Source: JBQTGK01 sp052400665
GTDB lineage: Bacteria; Bacteroidota; Bacteroidia; Bacteroidales; Marinifilaceae
Strand: one strand, 5' to 3'
Assembly (NCBI GenBank): GCA_052400665.1
Contig: JBQTGK010000004.1
DNA length: 64,000 bases
Position numbers and translations under genes: made by a program. Within the stretch, counting starts at the first letter, position 1. Every line of letters starts with the position of its first letter. Of the stretch, positions 35,352 to 45,007 are shown in pieces. The notes below the pieces were generated by a model. That model was not told the DNA's origin. It was given only the letters and a program-made list of their open reading frames with translations, and made no database searches.

Positions 35352-36125
35352 ATGAGCGATAAACCAATTATACTTGTTACCAATGATGATGGATTAAATG
35401 CCAAGGGAATTAAAGCTTTGGTGGCTATTGTTAAGGGGTTTGGCGATATTTATGTTGTAGCGCCAAATCGTGCCAACTCAGGTAAATCTAATTCTATTAC
35501 CGTTGAGGTACCTATTCGAATAAAAAAAGTTAGAGACGAAGAGAATTTGCATATTTACAGTTGTAAAGGAACTCCTGTTGACTGTGTTAAGTTGGCACTA
35601 AATAAAATATTGCCACGAACACCCGATTTTTTGGTCTCAGGAATAAATCATGGAGCAAATACTTCGGTTAGTGTTTTGTACTCAGGAACAATGGGTGCTA
35701 CTATCGAGGGATGTTTAAATGGAATTCCATCGGTGGGCTATTCATTAAACGATTTTAGAGCTGACGCAGATTTTTCGGAAAGTATTAAATATGGACGTAA
35801 AATTTTTGCGAATCTTTTGGAAAGAGGTTTAGAAAAAGGTATTTGTTTGAATGTTAATTTTCCTAAAGGAGATGTTAATGGTATTCGTGTTTGTCGCCAG
35901 GCTCATGGCCGATGGAAAGAAGAGTTTGATCATAGACAAGATCCTTTTGGAGGAGATTATTACTGGTTAACAGGATATTTTAAAAATGCAGAACCCAATG
36001 CCGAAGAAACCGACGAATGGGCAATTAACAATGGATTTGCATCTCTTGTACCAACTCAAATTGATATGACTGCTCATCAATTGGTAGAGGATCTTAAAAG
36101 CTGGAATTATGAAATCGAAGATTAA
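35352..36125 (+). CDS. surE: 5'/3'-nucleotidase SurE
   Basis: From ATG at 35352 the product has 257 residues; a TTG at 35328 is in frame but lies in the promoter region. SurE removes phosphate from nucleoside monophosphates. The metal site is VTNDDGLNAKGI, with Asp pair, plus VAPNRANSGKSNSITVEVP and SGINHGANTSVSVLYSGTMG, all standard. It overlaps the next gene by 17 bases, so they are co-transcribed, and lpxB follows. Its role there is probably nucleotide salvage or stationary-phase survival. Confidence 0.96.
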   Translation: MSDKPIILVTNDDGLNAKGIKALVAIVKGFGDIYVVAPNRANSGKSNSITVEVPIRIKKVRDEENLHIYSCKGTPVDCVKLALNKILPRTPDFLVSGINHGANTSVSVLYSGTMGATIEGCLNGIPSVGYSLNDFRADADFSESIKYGRKIFANLLERGLEKGICLNVNFPKGDVNGIRVCRQAHGRWKEEFDHRQDPFGGDYYWLTGYFKNAEPNAEETDEWAINNGFASLVPTQIDMTAHQLVEDLKSWNYEIED

Positions 36126-36408
36126 CTCAATGCCTTTAGGTGTTTTTATTGGTATTGTAGTACCTGTGTTGTCAATTCTTTTAGCTTACATCGTAAAATT
36201 TCAGGGCGAAATGACAATTCAGGAATTTATGGATAGTCTTTTAATTCATCGTATTTATACAAAAGTAATGGCTTTGGGCGTTTATTTTGGGAATATTGTT
36301 TTCTTCTTTCTTTTTATAAAAATGGATTTATTAAAAGCAGCCAGAGGTGTATTATTGGCAACAATATTATATTCTTTTGCAATTATGATATTCCGTTTTG
36401 GAATGTAA
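36109..36408 (+). CDS. Small membrane protein between surE and lpxB
   Basis: This 99-residue protein has about three hydrophobic helices (LGVFIGIVVPVLSILLAYIV, VMALGVYFGNIVFFFLFI and GVLLATILYSFAIMIF). Its ATG lies inside surE, a 17-base overlap, and lpxB starts about 84 bases after its end. I do not recognise the family. Membrane location next to lpxB suggests, but does not show, a link to lipid A or envelope biogenesis. Confidence 0.7.
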   Translation: MKSKINSMPLGVFIGIVVPVLSILLAYIVKFQGEMTIQEFMDSLLIHRIYTKVMALGVYFGNIVFFFLFIKMDLLKAARGVLLATILYSFAIMIFRFGM

Positions 36409-36491
36409 GTCAGATTCTAAATTTCACATCTTAAATTTTAGGATTAAAAAATCTCATTTCGGTATTTATTGGAAATTAAGTTTCAAAAAAA

Positions 36492-37619
36492 ATGAAATAT
36501 TACATTGTGGCAGGCGAAGCATCGGGAGATCTTCATGCATCTAACTTAATGAAAGAACTAAAATCTCAGGATTCGAAGGCACAATTTCGTTTTTGGGGCG
36601 GAGATTTAATGCAGGCACAGGGAGGCGAATTGGTGAAACATTATCGCGAAACTGCTTTTATGGGATTTATTACTGTTTTAAAGAATTTGAAAAAGATTAA
36701 AGCTAATTTTTCTTTGTGCGAAAAAGATTTGCTGGAGTATAAACCTGATGTATTGATTTTGGTCGATTATCCGGGATTTAACTTGCGAATGGCTAAGTTT
36801 GCCAAAGCAAATGGTATTCGTGTTCACTATTACATTTCTCCAAAAATTTGGGCCTGGAAAGAAGGACGAGTGAAAAAGATTAAAGCTTATGTCGATAGAA
36901 TGTTTACCATTTTTCCTTTCGAAACAGAGTTTTATAAAAAGCATAATTATGAGGTGAGTTTTGGAGGAAATCCATTACTCGATGCCATCGAAAATCGACC
37001 TAATAAGAATGAGTCTTTCGAGCATTTTACTCAAAAAAACGATTTATCGGATCAACCCATTATTGCTCTTCTTGCAGGAAGTCGAAAGCAGGAAATTGAG
37101 CGAGTATTACCCGTAATGCTCGATGTGGTAACTAATTTTCCCGATTATCAGTTTGTGGTGGCTGCAGCACCTTCTATTACAAAAGAATTTTATGCTCAGG
37201 TAGCGGCAGGTACTAATGTTAAGTTTGTTTACGCACAAACCTACGATTTATTGCAGCAGTCGAAAGCGGCTTTGGTTACTTCGGGAACAGCAACTTTAGA
37301 AACAGCTTTGCTTCATATTCCCCAAGTGGTTTGCTATTTAACCGGCGGAGGTAGACTTTTGTTTGCAATAGGAAAGCGATTGCTAAAAGTAAAGTACATC
37401 TCGCTTGTTAATTTAGTAATGGATAAATTAATTGTGAAAGAGTTAATTCAGCATACCTGCAATAAGGATATGATTGCCCAAGAGTTAAGTAAGATTTTAT
37501 TTGATAAGAAGTACCGAAATCAAATGTTAGCTAATTATAAGTTATTGCACGAAAAGCTTGGTGGGGCAGGCGCATCGGCTCGTTTTGCCAAAATGATTGT
37601 TGAGGACTTACAGAAATAG
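36492..37619 (+). CDS. lpxB: Lipid-A-disaccharide synthase
   Basis: This 375-residue GT19 glycosyltransferase joins lipid X and UDP-2,3-diacylglucosamine in lipid A synthesis at the inner membrane. The start YYIVAGEASGDLHASNLM, the centre YYISPKIWAWKEGRVKKI and ALLAGSRKQEIERVLPVML, and the C-terminal SGTATLETALLHIPQV are LpxB hallmarks. Length is normal. With surE and the small membrane gene it forms a three-gene plus-strand operon. A lipid A deacylase-like gene lies close by on the other strand. Confidence 0.97.
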   Translation: MKYYIVAGEASGDLHASNLMKELKSQDSKAQFRFWGGDLMQAQGGELVKHYRETAFMGFITVLKNLKKIKANFSLCEKDLLEYKPDVLILVDYPGFNLRMAKFAKANGIRVHYYISPKIWAWKEGRVKKIKAYVDRMFTIFPFETEFYKKHNYEVSFGGNPLLDAIENRPNKNESFEHFTQKNDLSDQPIIALLAGSRKQEIERVLPVMLDVVTNFPDYQFVVAAAPSITKEFYAQVAAGTNVKFVYAQTYDLLQQSKAALVTSGTATLETALLHIPQVVCYLTGGGRLLFAIGKRLLKVKYISLVNLVMDKLIVKELIQHTCNKDMIAQELSKILFDKKYRNQMLANYKLLHEKLGGAGASARFAKMIVEDLQK

Positions 37620-37628
37620 AATTTTAGA

Positions 37629-38372
37629 TTATTCCTGTATTACTTTGGCAACCGGATTTTGATTGTTTACTTGAACTCGAGTGATTGCTATTTCAGGATT
37701 TCCTTTGTAATAAATGTCGCCACTACTGTAGATAGTAATATTTAGAGAGTTGGTGGCCCAAACATGAGCTTCTCCAATTCCATTTTGAGCCAATATTGTA
37801 TTTTCGTTTCGTAAATTACTGGCATTTATATTAATTACTCCATTTAGAATATAATTAGTTTCAGGACATGTTCCGGAAAATTCGTAACCTCCGTAGGCAT
37901 TTCCGTATGAATGAAATTTTAAACTCTCGTAATCCAAATTAAGACTCATTTCTACAAGTTCCGATTCTGAAGTAATTATTATATCCAGATGATTGCCCGC
38001 TAAAGTATTTTTATTTGAAATATTAGCAGGAGCTGAGCAGGTAATTGTAGTCAAATTTTTTAGATGGATTTCGGCAGTTATCAAATCAAAATTTCTGGTA
38101 TTATTACCATAAGAATGATTAATTTTTAGGACATTATTATCGCTAACTATTTCGGTTTTTGAAATGAGATTCTCTCCTCCTTTTAAAAAAATAAACTCCT
38201 CTTCATCTTGAATAAAAACCATCTGAAAAGTATTTAAATTTTCGATAGCTGTAATTCCATTCAATTCCACTCTTTTTTCTGTATAATCGCCTTCTTCTTC
38301 GAAAGGATTGAACGAACTGCAGGCAGTTATGCACAGTAATATTGCTATAATTAATATATTAACCTTTTTCAT
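37629..38372 (-). CDS. GIN-domain lipoprotein (DUF2807)
   Basis: The 247-residue product is a lipoprotein (lipobox ITACSS, Cys18). The mature part is a beta-helix-like GIN domain. Short repeats are rich in Asn and Ser, as in SAPANISNKNTLAGNHLDII, LKFHSYGNAYGGYEFSG and INASNLRNENTI. GIN domains occur in surface proteins of Bacteroidota and are suspected of binding polymers or acting as adhesin heads, without clear proof. Its start overlaps the end of the lipid A deacylase-like gene by 14 bases, so they are probably co-translated. Confidence 0.85.
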   Translation of the reverse strand: MKKVNILIIAILLCITACSSFNPFEEEGDYTEKRVELNGITAIENLNTFQMVFIQDEEEFIFLKGGENLISKTEIVSDNNVLKINHSYGNNTRNFDLITAEIHLKNLTTITCSAPANISNKNTLAGNHLDIIITSESELVEMSLNLDYESLKFHSYGNAYGGYEFSGTCPETNYILNGVININASNLRNENTILAQNGIGEAHVWATNSLNITIYSSGDIYYKGNPEIAITRVQVNNQNPVAKVIQE

Positions 38373-39471
38373 TTTTTTTTGTATTTATTCGATAACCAAT
38401 TCCCCATTCAATATAATCTGCTTTTCCTAAATGAGATTTTAGACATAAGCTTGCTAATAAATGTTTACCTAGTGCATACCGAAGTCCAATTCTGGTATAA
38501 ACAGGTTTTTCAGGTTCTGTTTTGTAAAGTGTGTACACTCCAATATTAGCTACAATTATAAATTTTTGTATAAATAATTCGTGCGAAACAAAAAAGGATT
38601 GACTAAAACGGTCATTAAAACCAGTTTTAGGCTCGAAATTCCAATTTCCTCTATTGGCTGATGTATCGTAAAAAAAATCGATACCCAAACCTACTCTTTG
38701 TTTTGTATTGATACCTTTTAAATAACTTAATGATAAACCTGTTTTGTAATATTTATGAGGATCTTTGACTCCGGTTTGTTTAATGCCACTGTTCCAGATA
38801 AGGGAAAATTCATTTTCTAACTTAGAGTAATTTATCGAAGTATATTTTTTGTGTGTTCTTTTGTTGCTAAGGTAATAGGATACCCCAAAATTGGTAGTTA
38901 CTGCATTTAAACCTTTGTTTGGAACACTAATAGCACCATTCGAAATATGGAAAAATTCAATACCTCCATTTACATTCCATTTAGGATGAATGGAGTATGA
39001 ACCTGTTGTCATTAACTTAATAAAAGCATTAAATTTTGAACCAATTGCCACATTGGTATAATTATCTACAGGGTCGAAATGCTTTTTTGTGTAAGCCATT
39101 CCGAAGCCTAGTTGAAAGTTAAACTCCCATTTATTTTTTCTGGCAATAGGGAAATTAATGTAAGGAAAAACTGCCGTAGCCTTGCCTAAAATTTTGTCGT
39201 TTCCTAGGCTTGTATGATAAATTCCAATTCCATATTCAGGATTTTTGTATAAAGAAACCCAGTTTTTATCTCTGTTTGGAACAATTCCAAGATTTAACTC
39301 AATTCCCGAAATTTGATCATTTACCAAATAGCTAATAGATTTATGGTGTGGTAATATTACGCCATAATGATATCTAAGACTTGTTGTAAATATATCTTTA
39401 GAGGGAGTTTTCTGCGCCATAAGTATATTCGACACAAGAATAGAGAGAATAAACAGTATTCTATTTTTCAT
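38359..39471 (-). CDS. Acyloxyacyl hydrolase (PagL-like lipid A 3-O-deacylase)
   Basis: From ATG at 39471 the product has 370 residues with a signal peptide (MKNRILFILSILVSNILMAQ). The rest is a beta-barrel of the PagL type. The catalytic-like His-x-Ser motif is in GIEFFHISNGAISVPNKGLN, where PagL has H-x-S-N-A. The protein is about twice as long as classical PagL, typical of Bacteroidota versions. PagL removes an acyl chain from lipid A in the outer membrane. Its gene lies opposite lpxB and upstream of the GIN gene, an envelope-related cluster. Confidence 0.82.
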   Translation of the reverse strand: MKNRILFILSILVSNILMAQKTPSKDIFTTSLRYHYGVILPHHKSISYLVNDQISGIELNLGIVPNRDKNWVSLYKNPEYGIGIYHTSLGNDKILGKATAVFPYINFPIARKNKWEFNFQLGFGMAYTKKHFDPVDNYTNVAIGSKFNAFIKLMTTGSYSIHPKWNVNGGIEFFHISNGAISVPNKGLNAVTTNFGVSYYLSNKRTHKKYTSINYSKLENEFSLIWNSGIKQTGVKDPHKYYKTGLSLSYLKGINTKQRVGLGIDFFYDTSANRGNWNFEPKTGFNDRFSQSFFVSHELFIQKFIIVANIGVYTLYKTEPEKPVYTRIGLRYALGKHLLASLCLKSHLGKADYIEWGIGYRINTKKNEKG

Positions 39472-39569
39472 GTACAAATTTATGTAAGTTAAATGATTTG
39501 GCAAAGAGATTTTTTCTACTGAAATTATTTTGCAATTTTGTAGAAATAAAGATTAATAGAATAGATTTT

Positions 39570-40301
39570 ATGCTAGCACTTCTCATTAAGGAGTTTAGGA
39601 CTTTTTTTAGTTCACTTACCGGATATCTTATATTATCGGTATTTTTAATTGCCACCGGATTATTTGTTTGGGTGTTCCCAGGTTCTTCAAATCCGCTCGA
39701 TTCTGGCTATGCAAATTTGAACATATTGTTCGAAATATCTCCATGGATTTATCTTTTCCTGATTCCTGCCGTTTGCATGCGTTTATTTGCCGATGAGAAA
39801 AAACAAGGTACTATCGAGTTGGTGTATACTCGCCCGGTAAGTGAAATGGGAATAATATTGGCAAAGTATTTTGCAGCTTTGCTTGTTGTTATTGTCTCAT
39901 TATTATTTTGTTTGGTTTATTATTTCTCCATATACAATTTGGGTAGTCCTGTTGGAAGTGTTGATTCAGCTGCTTTTTGGGGCTCTTTTATGGGTTTATT
40001 TCTTTTGGCAGCTGTGTATGTGGCAATAGGAATTTTTTGCAGTTCATTAACCGAAAATCAAATTGTTGCATTTTTATCTGCATTGGTACTTAGTTTTATT
40101 CTTTTTATAGGATTTGATTATTTAGCAGAGCTTACTATTTTTCAGAATATGCAAACAATAATATACTCTTTGGGAATAAATGAGCATTATCGTTCAGTAT
40201 CAAGAGGAGTAGTAGATTCTAGAGATCTGATTTATTTTGCAGGTGTAATTGTAGCTTTTCTCTTAATCACAAAAACAGTACTTAAAAGCAGAAAATGGTA
40301 A
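39570..40301 (+). CDS. gldF: GldF, gliding motility ABC transporter permease
   Basis: From ATG at 39570 the product has 243 residues. A TTG at 39498 is in frame but puts 24 polar residues before the first motif MLALLIKEFRTFFSSLTGYL, so the ATG is preferred. It has six helices of the ABC-2 permease type. Conserved VCMRLFADEKKQGTIELVYT is the coupling-helix region. GldF with GldG and the ATPase GldA is required for gliding in Flavobacterium. gldG starts inside its stop region. No gldA is seen in this window. Confidence 0.9.
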   Translation: MLALLIKEFRTFFSSLTGYLILSVFLIATGLFVWVFPGSSNPLDSGYANLNILFEISPWIYLFLIPAVCMRLFADEKKQGTIELVYTRPVSEMGIILAKYFAALLVVIVSLLFCLVYYFSIYNLGSPVGSVDSAAFWGSFMGLFLLAAVYVAIGIFCSSLTENQIVAFLSALVLSFILFIGFDYLAELTIFQNMQTIIYSLGINEHYRSVSRGVVDSRDLIYFAGVIVAFLLITKTVLKSRKW

Positions 40302-42007
40302 GTCGTAAAATTATGCTTAAAAACAGAAGACAAAAAGACATATTGAATTTAATTATTTCCCTGCTTGCACTATTTGCAGTAATGCAGCTTTTACAATTGT
40401 ATTTTTTTCGTTGGGATTTAACATCCGAGAAAAAATATTCTCTTTCTGATAATACGAAACAACTTATCGAATCGCTCGATAAAGACTTATTTTTTGAGAT
40501 CTATTTAGCTGGAGATTTGCCTTATGGATTTGCCAAGTTGCAAAAAGCAAGCATGGAAATGATCGATGAATTTGCTGCTTATTCCAATGTTCATATTTCT
40601 TACTCGCTTATAAATCCAAATGATGTAGTAAATCCTAAAAAAAAGAATGAGCTTTTTGAGCAGTTGGTTTCGAGAGGCTTAAAGCCTACCAGCTTGCAGG
40701 AAAGAACTACTGATGGCAGCTTAAAACAGAAAATTATAGTTCCAGGTATTATTGTTCATGATAGAGAGAAAGAAACAGCAGTTCATTTGCTTAAAAGTAA
40801 AAGCGGAGCTACAGCAGATGAGAACTTAAATCATTCGGTAGAAACTTTAGAATTTGAATTGACAAAAGCTATTCGCTTGCTACAGAATGTGCAGCCAAAG
40901 AAAATAGCTTTTTTAACTGGACACGGAGAACTAAACGAATATGAAGTCGCAGATATTACAGCATCCCTTTTACAGAGATATGATGTAAAACGGGTAAATG
41001 CCTCAGAATTAAATAAAGAAGGAGCAAATTATTCAGCTCTGGTAATTGCCCAGCCCAGAGAAGAATTCTCTCGCGAAGATAAATATCAGATCGATCAGTA
41101 TTTAATGGCTGGAGGAAGCATGCTGTGTCTTGTTGATGAGGTAAAGGTTAGTATGGACAGTTTGTCGGTAAAGGAAAGTACAATTGCTTATTACAGTCCG
41201 CTTAATATCGAAGATCAGTTGTTTGCTTATGGGGTGAGAGTGAATCCTGATTTGGTAATGGATATTCAGGGGCAATTAATTCCGGTACAGACAGCATTGC
41301 CAGGCGAACAAGCAAAATTTACACCTGCTTCGTGGTACTATTGTCCTCTTTTAAACTGTCCCGAAAAACATCCAATTACCCGAAAGTTAAATGTGGTAAA
41401 AGCTGAATTTGCAAATTCAATTGATTGGGTGGGAGAGAATAAAAATATCAGTAGAAAAGTACTTTTAAGTAGTTCTAATTATACACGTTTAGAAAAAGTG
41501 CCCAGCGTAATTCGCCTCGATATTGTCAATAAAAAACCATTGCCCGAGTATTTTGCTGATGGAAAAAAAAATATTGCAGTTTTACTGGAGGGCAAATTTA
41601 AATCGGCATTTAAAAATCGTGCCTGGAAAGGTATCAATCGTAAAACTTTTAAAGAAGAAAGTAAACCTGCTAAAATGATTGTAATATCAGATGGAGATTT
41701 AATTAAAAATCGCGTGCGCGGAGTAGGTAAAAACAGACAAATTGAAGCTTTGGGCTACGATAGATACTCACGAAAAACTTATGGCAACCGAAACTTTCTT
41801 TTAAACTGTATCGATTATTTATGCGATAATGAAGGGTGGATGAATTTAAGAACAAGAGAAGTGAAATTGCGTTTGCTCGATAAAACGAAGATTCGTTCGG
41901 AGCGCATATTTTGGCAAGTAATTAATGTGTTATTGCCTTTGTTTTTATTACTGATTTTCGGATTAATTCGTTTTTATATGCGGAAAAGAAAATTTGCAGG
42001 AAATTGA
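40295..42007 (+). CDS. gldG: GldG, gliding motility ABC transporter subunit
   Basis: This 570-residue protein has an N-terminal membrane helix (about 18-38), a large periplasmic domain and a second helix near the C-terminus (IFWQVINVLLPLFLLLIFGL). The periplasmic part carries GldG-type motifs such as ITGHGEL-like FLTGHGELNEYEVADI and MAGGSMLCLVDEV. GldG forms the transporter with GldF. Its ATG lies in the stop region of gldF (overlap of 7 bases), which implies translational coupling. A second Met at 40313 is possible. The substrate is not known. Confidence 0.9.
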   Translation: MVSRKIMLKNRRQKDILNLIISLLALFAVMQLLQLYFFRWDLTSEKKYSLSDNTKQLIESLDKDLFFEIYLAGDLPYGFAKLQKASMEMIDEFAAYSNVHISYSLINPNDVVNPKKKNELFEQLVSRGLKPTSLQERTTDGSLKQKIIVPGIIVHDREKETAVHLLKSKSGATADENLNHSVETLEFELTKAIRLLQNVQPKKIAFLTGHGELNEYEVADITASLLQRYDVKRVNASELNKEGANYSALVIAQPREEFSREDKYQIDQYLMAGGSMLCLVDEVKVSMDSLSVKESTIAYYSPLNIEDQLFAYGVRVNPDLVMDIQGQLIPVQTALPGEQAKFTPASWYYCPLLNCPEKHPITRKLNVVKAEFANSIDWVGENKNISRKVLLSSSNYTRLEKVPSVIRLDIVNKKPLPEYFADGKKNIAVLLEGKFKSAFKNRAWKGINRKTFKEESKPAKMIVISDGDLIKNRVRGVGKNRQIEALGYDRYSRKTYGNRNFLLNCIDYLCDNEGWMNLRTREVKLRLLDKTKIRSERIFWQVINVLLPLFLLLIFGLIRFYMRKRKFAGN

Positions 42008-42308
42008 TTGTAAATTTTTTATCTTAAATGTTACTTTTGTTGCGAATTACAATGCCATTATGCTGAAATTAAAAGTTGAAAATCATTCGATTTATGATTT
42101 TCAAACTATTAGTAGTTTTTTACTTATGCTGTAAAATGGAATTAAAAAATAATTTTGTATATTATCAAAGAAAGACAAAGATTTTTTTTAATTCAAGAGT
42201 AAGTACAATCCTTAATAAATTTGTATATTCACCCCTTAATACAAATCTTAATTGCTTATCTTTATTTAAGATTTGAAACACAGAAAATTAGGTAAATTTT
42301 TAAATATT
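42008..42308. other. Intergenic region upstream of dnaN
   Basis: About 300 AT-rich bases. TAAATTTG at 42216-42223 fits the -7 consensus and is a possible dnaN promoter, but no -33 element was found. A 66-codon frame (42076-42276) has no coding character. Confidence 0.4.
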
Positions 42309-43445
42309 ATGCAAATGAAATTTGTAGTATCAAGTACAGAATTGTTAAGTCATTTACAAGCTATCAGTAGAGTAATTAGTAGTAAGAATACTTTGCCAAT
42401 TTTAGATAACTTTTTATTTGAGCTAAAAGATGGCGAATTGGTGGCAACTGCATCTGATTTGGAATCTACATTAATCACCACTATTCCTCTGGAAACTTCG
42501 CATGGCGATGGTGTAATTGCTTTTCCGGCTAAAATTTTGACTGATACTTTAAAAGAATTTCCTGAACAACCTCTTACTTTCGATATCGATTCTACCTCTT
42601 TAGCGGTTAAGATAACATCGGAAAATGGAGTGTTTAGTATTGTTGGTCAAAATGGAGAGGATTTTCCAAAACTTCCAGAGAAAGAGGAAAGTAGTTTAGT
42701 GAATATTACCGTAGAAAGTGATGTATTATTAACGGGAGTTATTAAAACATTATTTGCTACCGCAGATGACGAGCTTCGTCCGGTAATGAATGGTATTTTT
42801 GTGGAATTGGGAAATAACGATCTAACATTTGTAGCTTCTGATGCACATAAATTGGTTCGTTACAAGCGTTTGGATGGAAGATCTGATGTTGAATCTTCAT
42901 TTATACTACCTAAAAAACCAGCTTCTCTTTTACGTAACATTCTTCCGAAAGAAGAAAATCCTGTAAAAGTAGAATTCGATGATAAGAATGCATTCTTTAC
43001 GCTTTCGAATTACAAATTAATTTGTCGTTTGGTTGAAGGAAATTATCCAAGTTATAATTCGGTTATTCCTAAAAACAATCCTAACGTAATTACTATTGAC
43101 AGAGTAGAATTGTACAATACATTAAAACGTGTATCAGTATTTTCTAATCCGGCAAGTAACTTAATTAAGTTCGAATTAAAAGCAAACGAACTGGTTGTTT
43201 CGGCTCAGGATATAGACTTTTCAATTTCGGCAAGAGAAAGATTGCTTTGTCAGTACGAGGGACAAGAATTAGAAATTGGTTTTAAATCAGTATTCTTATT
43301 GGAGATACTTTCAAATATTTCTTCATCGAATGTATTAATCGAATTATCGGATCCAACAAGGGCAGGTATCTTCTTACCTTACGATAATGAAAATGCCGAC
43401 GAAGATGTCTTGATGTTGTTAATGCCAATGATGATTAACGCATAA
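42309..43445 (+). CDS. dnaN: DNA polymerase III beta subunit (sliding clamp)
   Basis: From ATG at 42309 the product has 378 residues; Met at 42315 (MKFVVSSTELL) is nearly equal, and a TTG at 42273 is less likely. It forms the ring clamp that holds the replicative polymerase on DNA. It has three clamp domains: ISSKNTLPILDNFLFELKDG, ATADDELRPVMNGIFVELG and ISSSNVLIELSDPTRAGIF, and ends LMLLMPMMINA, as expected. It is not next to dnaA, typical for Bacteroidota. A terminator follows. Confidence 0.97.
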   Translation: MQMKFVVSSTELLSHLQAISRVISSKNTLPILDNFLFELKDGELVATASDLESTLITTIPLETSHGDGVIAFPAKILTDTLKEFPEQPLTFDIDSTSLAVKITSENGVFSIVGQNGEDFPKLPEKEESSLVNITVESDVLLTGVIKTLFATADDELRPVMNGIFVELGNNDLTFVASDAHKLVRYKRLDGRSDVESSFILPKKPASLLRNILPKEENPVKVEFDDKNAFFTLSNYKLICRLVEGNYPSYNSVIPKNNPNVITIDRVELYNTLKRVSVFSNPASNLIKFELKANELVVSAQDIDFSISARERLLCQYEGQELEIGFKSVFLLEILSNISSSNVLIELSDPTRAGIFLPYDNENADEDVLMLLMPMMINA

Positions 43446-43475
43446 ACAGAATTAAAATCAAAAAATAAAATATTA

Positions 43476-43517
43476 AAAACCTAACAGAGAGATTATTTCT
43501 GTTAGGTTTTATATTTT
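43476..43517 (+). terminator. Terminator of dnaN
   Basis: AAAACCTAACAG pairs with CTGTTAGGTTTT, twelve bases each side, and a T-rich stretch follows on the plus strand. Confidence 0.9.
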
Positions 43518-43550
43518 TACACAATAAACGAATTCATAAGAAACTGATCA

Positions 43551-44318
43551 ATGAATCTGAATTTAAAAAATCCAATCGCATTTATCGATTTAGAAACAAC
43601 AGGTATTAATGTTGCAAAAGATCGTATTGTTGAAATTTGTATTGTTAAGGTTGCTCCCAATGGAGAAGAAGAAGTGAAAACTTTTAGGGTTAATCCGGGT
43701 ATTCCAATTCCTGCGCAGTCGTCGGCTATACATGGTATCAAAGACGAAGATGTAAAAGATGAACCAACTTTTAAGGAGTTAGGTAAAATAATAGCAAAAT
43801 ATTTGGAAGGTTGCGATCTGGCTGGTTATAATTCCAACCGATTCGATTTTCCTCTATTAGCCGAAGAGTTTTTAAGAGCTGATATCGATTTTGATATGAA
43901 AAAGAGAAAGTTTGTAGATGTACAGACTATTTTCCATAAAATGGAACAGCGTACCTTAACGGCAGCATATAAATTCTACTGTAATAAAGAGTTAGAAGGT
44001 GCTCATGGTGCCGAGGCCGATACAAAAGCCACTTATGAGGTTTTAAAATCGCAATTGGATAAATACGATAATCTGGAAAATGATATAGAGTATTTGGCAA
44101 CTTTTTCGTCTCAAAATAAAAATGCAGATTTTGCTGGTTTTATTATTATTGATGAGAAAGGTGTTGAGAGATTTAACTTTGGTAAAAATAAAGGCAAGAC
44201 TGTTGAAGAGGTATTAGACAAACAACCAGGATACTATGGTTGGGTAATGAATAGTGACTTTCCTCTTTATACAAAGAAAATTTTAACGGAAATTAAACTC
44301 AGAGGATTCAATAAATAA
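43551..44318 (+). CDS. 3'-5' exonuclease, DNA polymerase III epsilon-type
   Basis: This 255-residue protein begins with ExoI motif FIDLETTGI, then ExoII AGYNSNRFDFPLLAEEF and ExoIII HGAEADTKATYEVL, a DEDDh DnaQ fold. The C-terminal 60 residues hold a further small domain (FNFGKNKGKTVEEVLDKQPG) of the DUF3820 type. The nuclease may proofread or work in repair; the additional domain suggests it is not the classical short epsilon. It lies next to dnaN and has no clamp-binding motif I could identify. Confidence 0.88.
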   Translation: MNLNLKNPIAFIDLETTGINVAKDRIVEICIVKVAPNGEEEVKTFRVNPGIPIPAQSSAIHGIKDEDVKDEPTFKELGKIIAKYLEGCDLAGYNSNRFDFPLLAEEFLRADIDFDMKKRKFVDVQTIFHKMEQRTLTAAYKFYCNKELEGAHGAEADTKATYEVLKSQLDKYDNLENDIEYLATFSSQNKNADFAGFIIIDEKGVERFNFGKNKGKTVEEVLDKQPGYYGWVMNSDFPLYTKKILTEIKLRGFNK

Positions 44319-44355
44319 ACTCAATTCTGATATTTAACATTTATATTTTAGAAAT

Positions 44356-44967
44356 ATGAAAATTCTAGCAATTGGAAGAAATTATGTGAATCATGCTAAA
44401 GAATTAAATAATCCTGTGCCTGCTGAGCCAGTGGTTTTTTCTATGCCCGATTCTGCTTTGTTAAAAAATAATAACGATTTCTATTATCCCGATTTTTCGA
44501 AAGATATTCATCACGAGTTAGAATTGGTTATTAAAATCAGTAGGGTAGGTAAAAATATACCCGTAGAATTTGCTCACCGTTACTACGAAGAAGTCGCCTT
44601 GGGAATTGATTTTACAGCTCGCGATATTCAGGCCGAATGCAAAAAGAAAGGATTACCCTGGGAAAAGGCAAAGGCATTCGATGGTGCCGCGCCTATTAGT
44701 AAGTTTGTTCCAAAAAATAAATTTAAATCGGTAGGTAATCTCAATTTCAATCTCGACATTAACGGAGAAAGAGTGCAAACAGGAAATTCTTCGAATATGA
44801 TTTTTTCTGTTGATTATTTAATTGCCTACTTATCTCAATTTTTCACCTTAAAAATTGGAGATATGATTTATACAGGAACACCCGAAGGAGTAGGACCTGT
44901 AAAAATTGGAGATCATTTGCAAGCTGAACTCGAAGGGGAAAAATTAATGGATTTTTACGTGAAATAA
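44356..44967 (+). CDS. Fumarylacetoacetate hydrolase family protein
   Basis: The 203-residue protein is a short FAH-fold enzyme. ILAIGRNYVNHAKELNNPVP opens it. IHHELELVIKI carries the metal-binding glutamates, ALGIDFTARDIQ and LPWEKAKAFDGAAPIS follow, and YTGTPEGVGPVKIGD ends it. Members cleave or decarboxylate 2-oxo or acylpyruvate compounds, including acylpyruvase and oxaloacetate decarboxylase types. The substrate is unknown. It follows the exonuclease by 37 bases and ends in a strong terminator. Confidence 0.9.
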   Translation: MKILAIGRNYVNHAKELNNPVPAEPVVFSMPDSALLKNNNDFYYPDFSKDIHHELELVIKISRVGKNIPVEFAHRYYEEVALGIDFTARDIQAECKKKGLPWEKAKAFDGAAPISKFVPKNKFKSVGNLNFNLDINGERVQTGNSSNMIFSVDYLIAYLSQFFTLKIGDMIYTGTPEGVGPVKIGDHLQAELEGEKLMDFYVK

Positions 44968-45007
44968 GCTTTATTATTGCTTTTATTCCGTATTTAAGAA
45001 TTAGCTG

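Noticed and set aside
42076..42276. A 66-codon frame between gldG and dnaN
   Set aside because: Non-coding composition and no homology recognised; the region probably holds the dnaN promoter.
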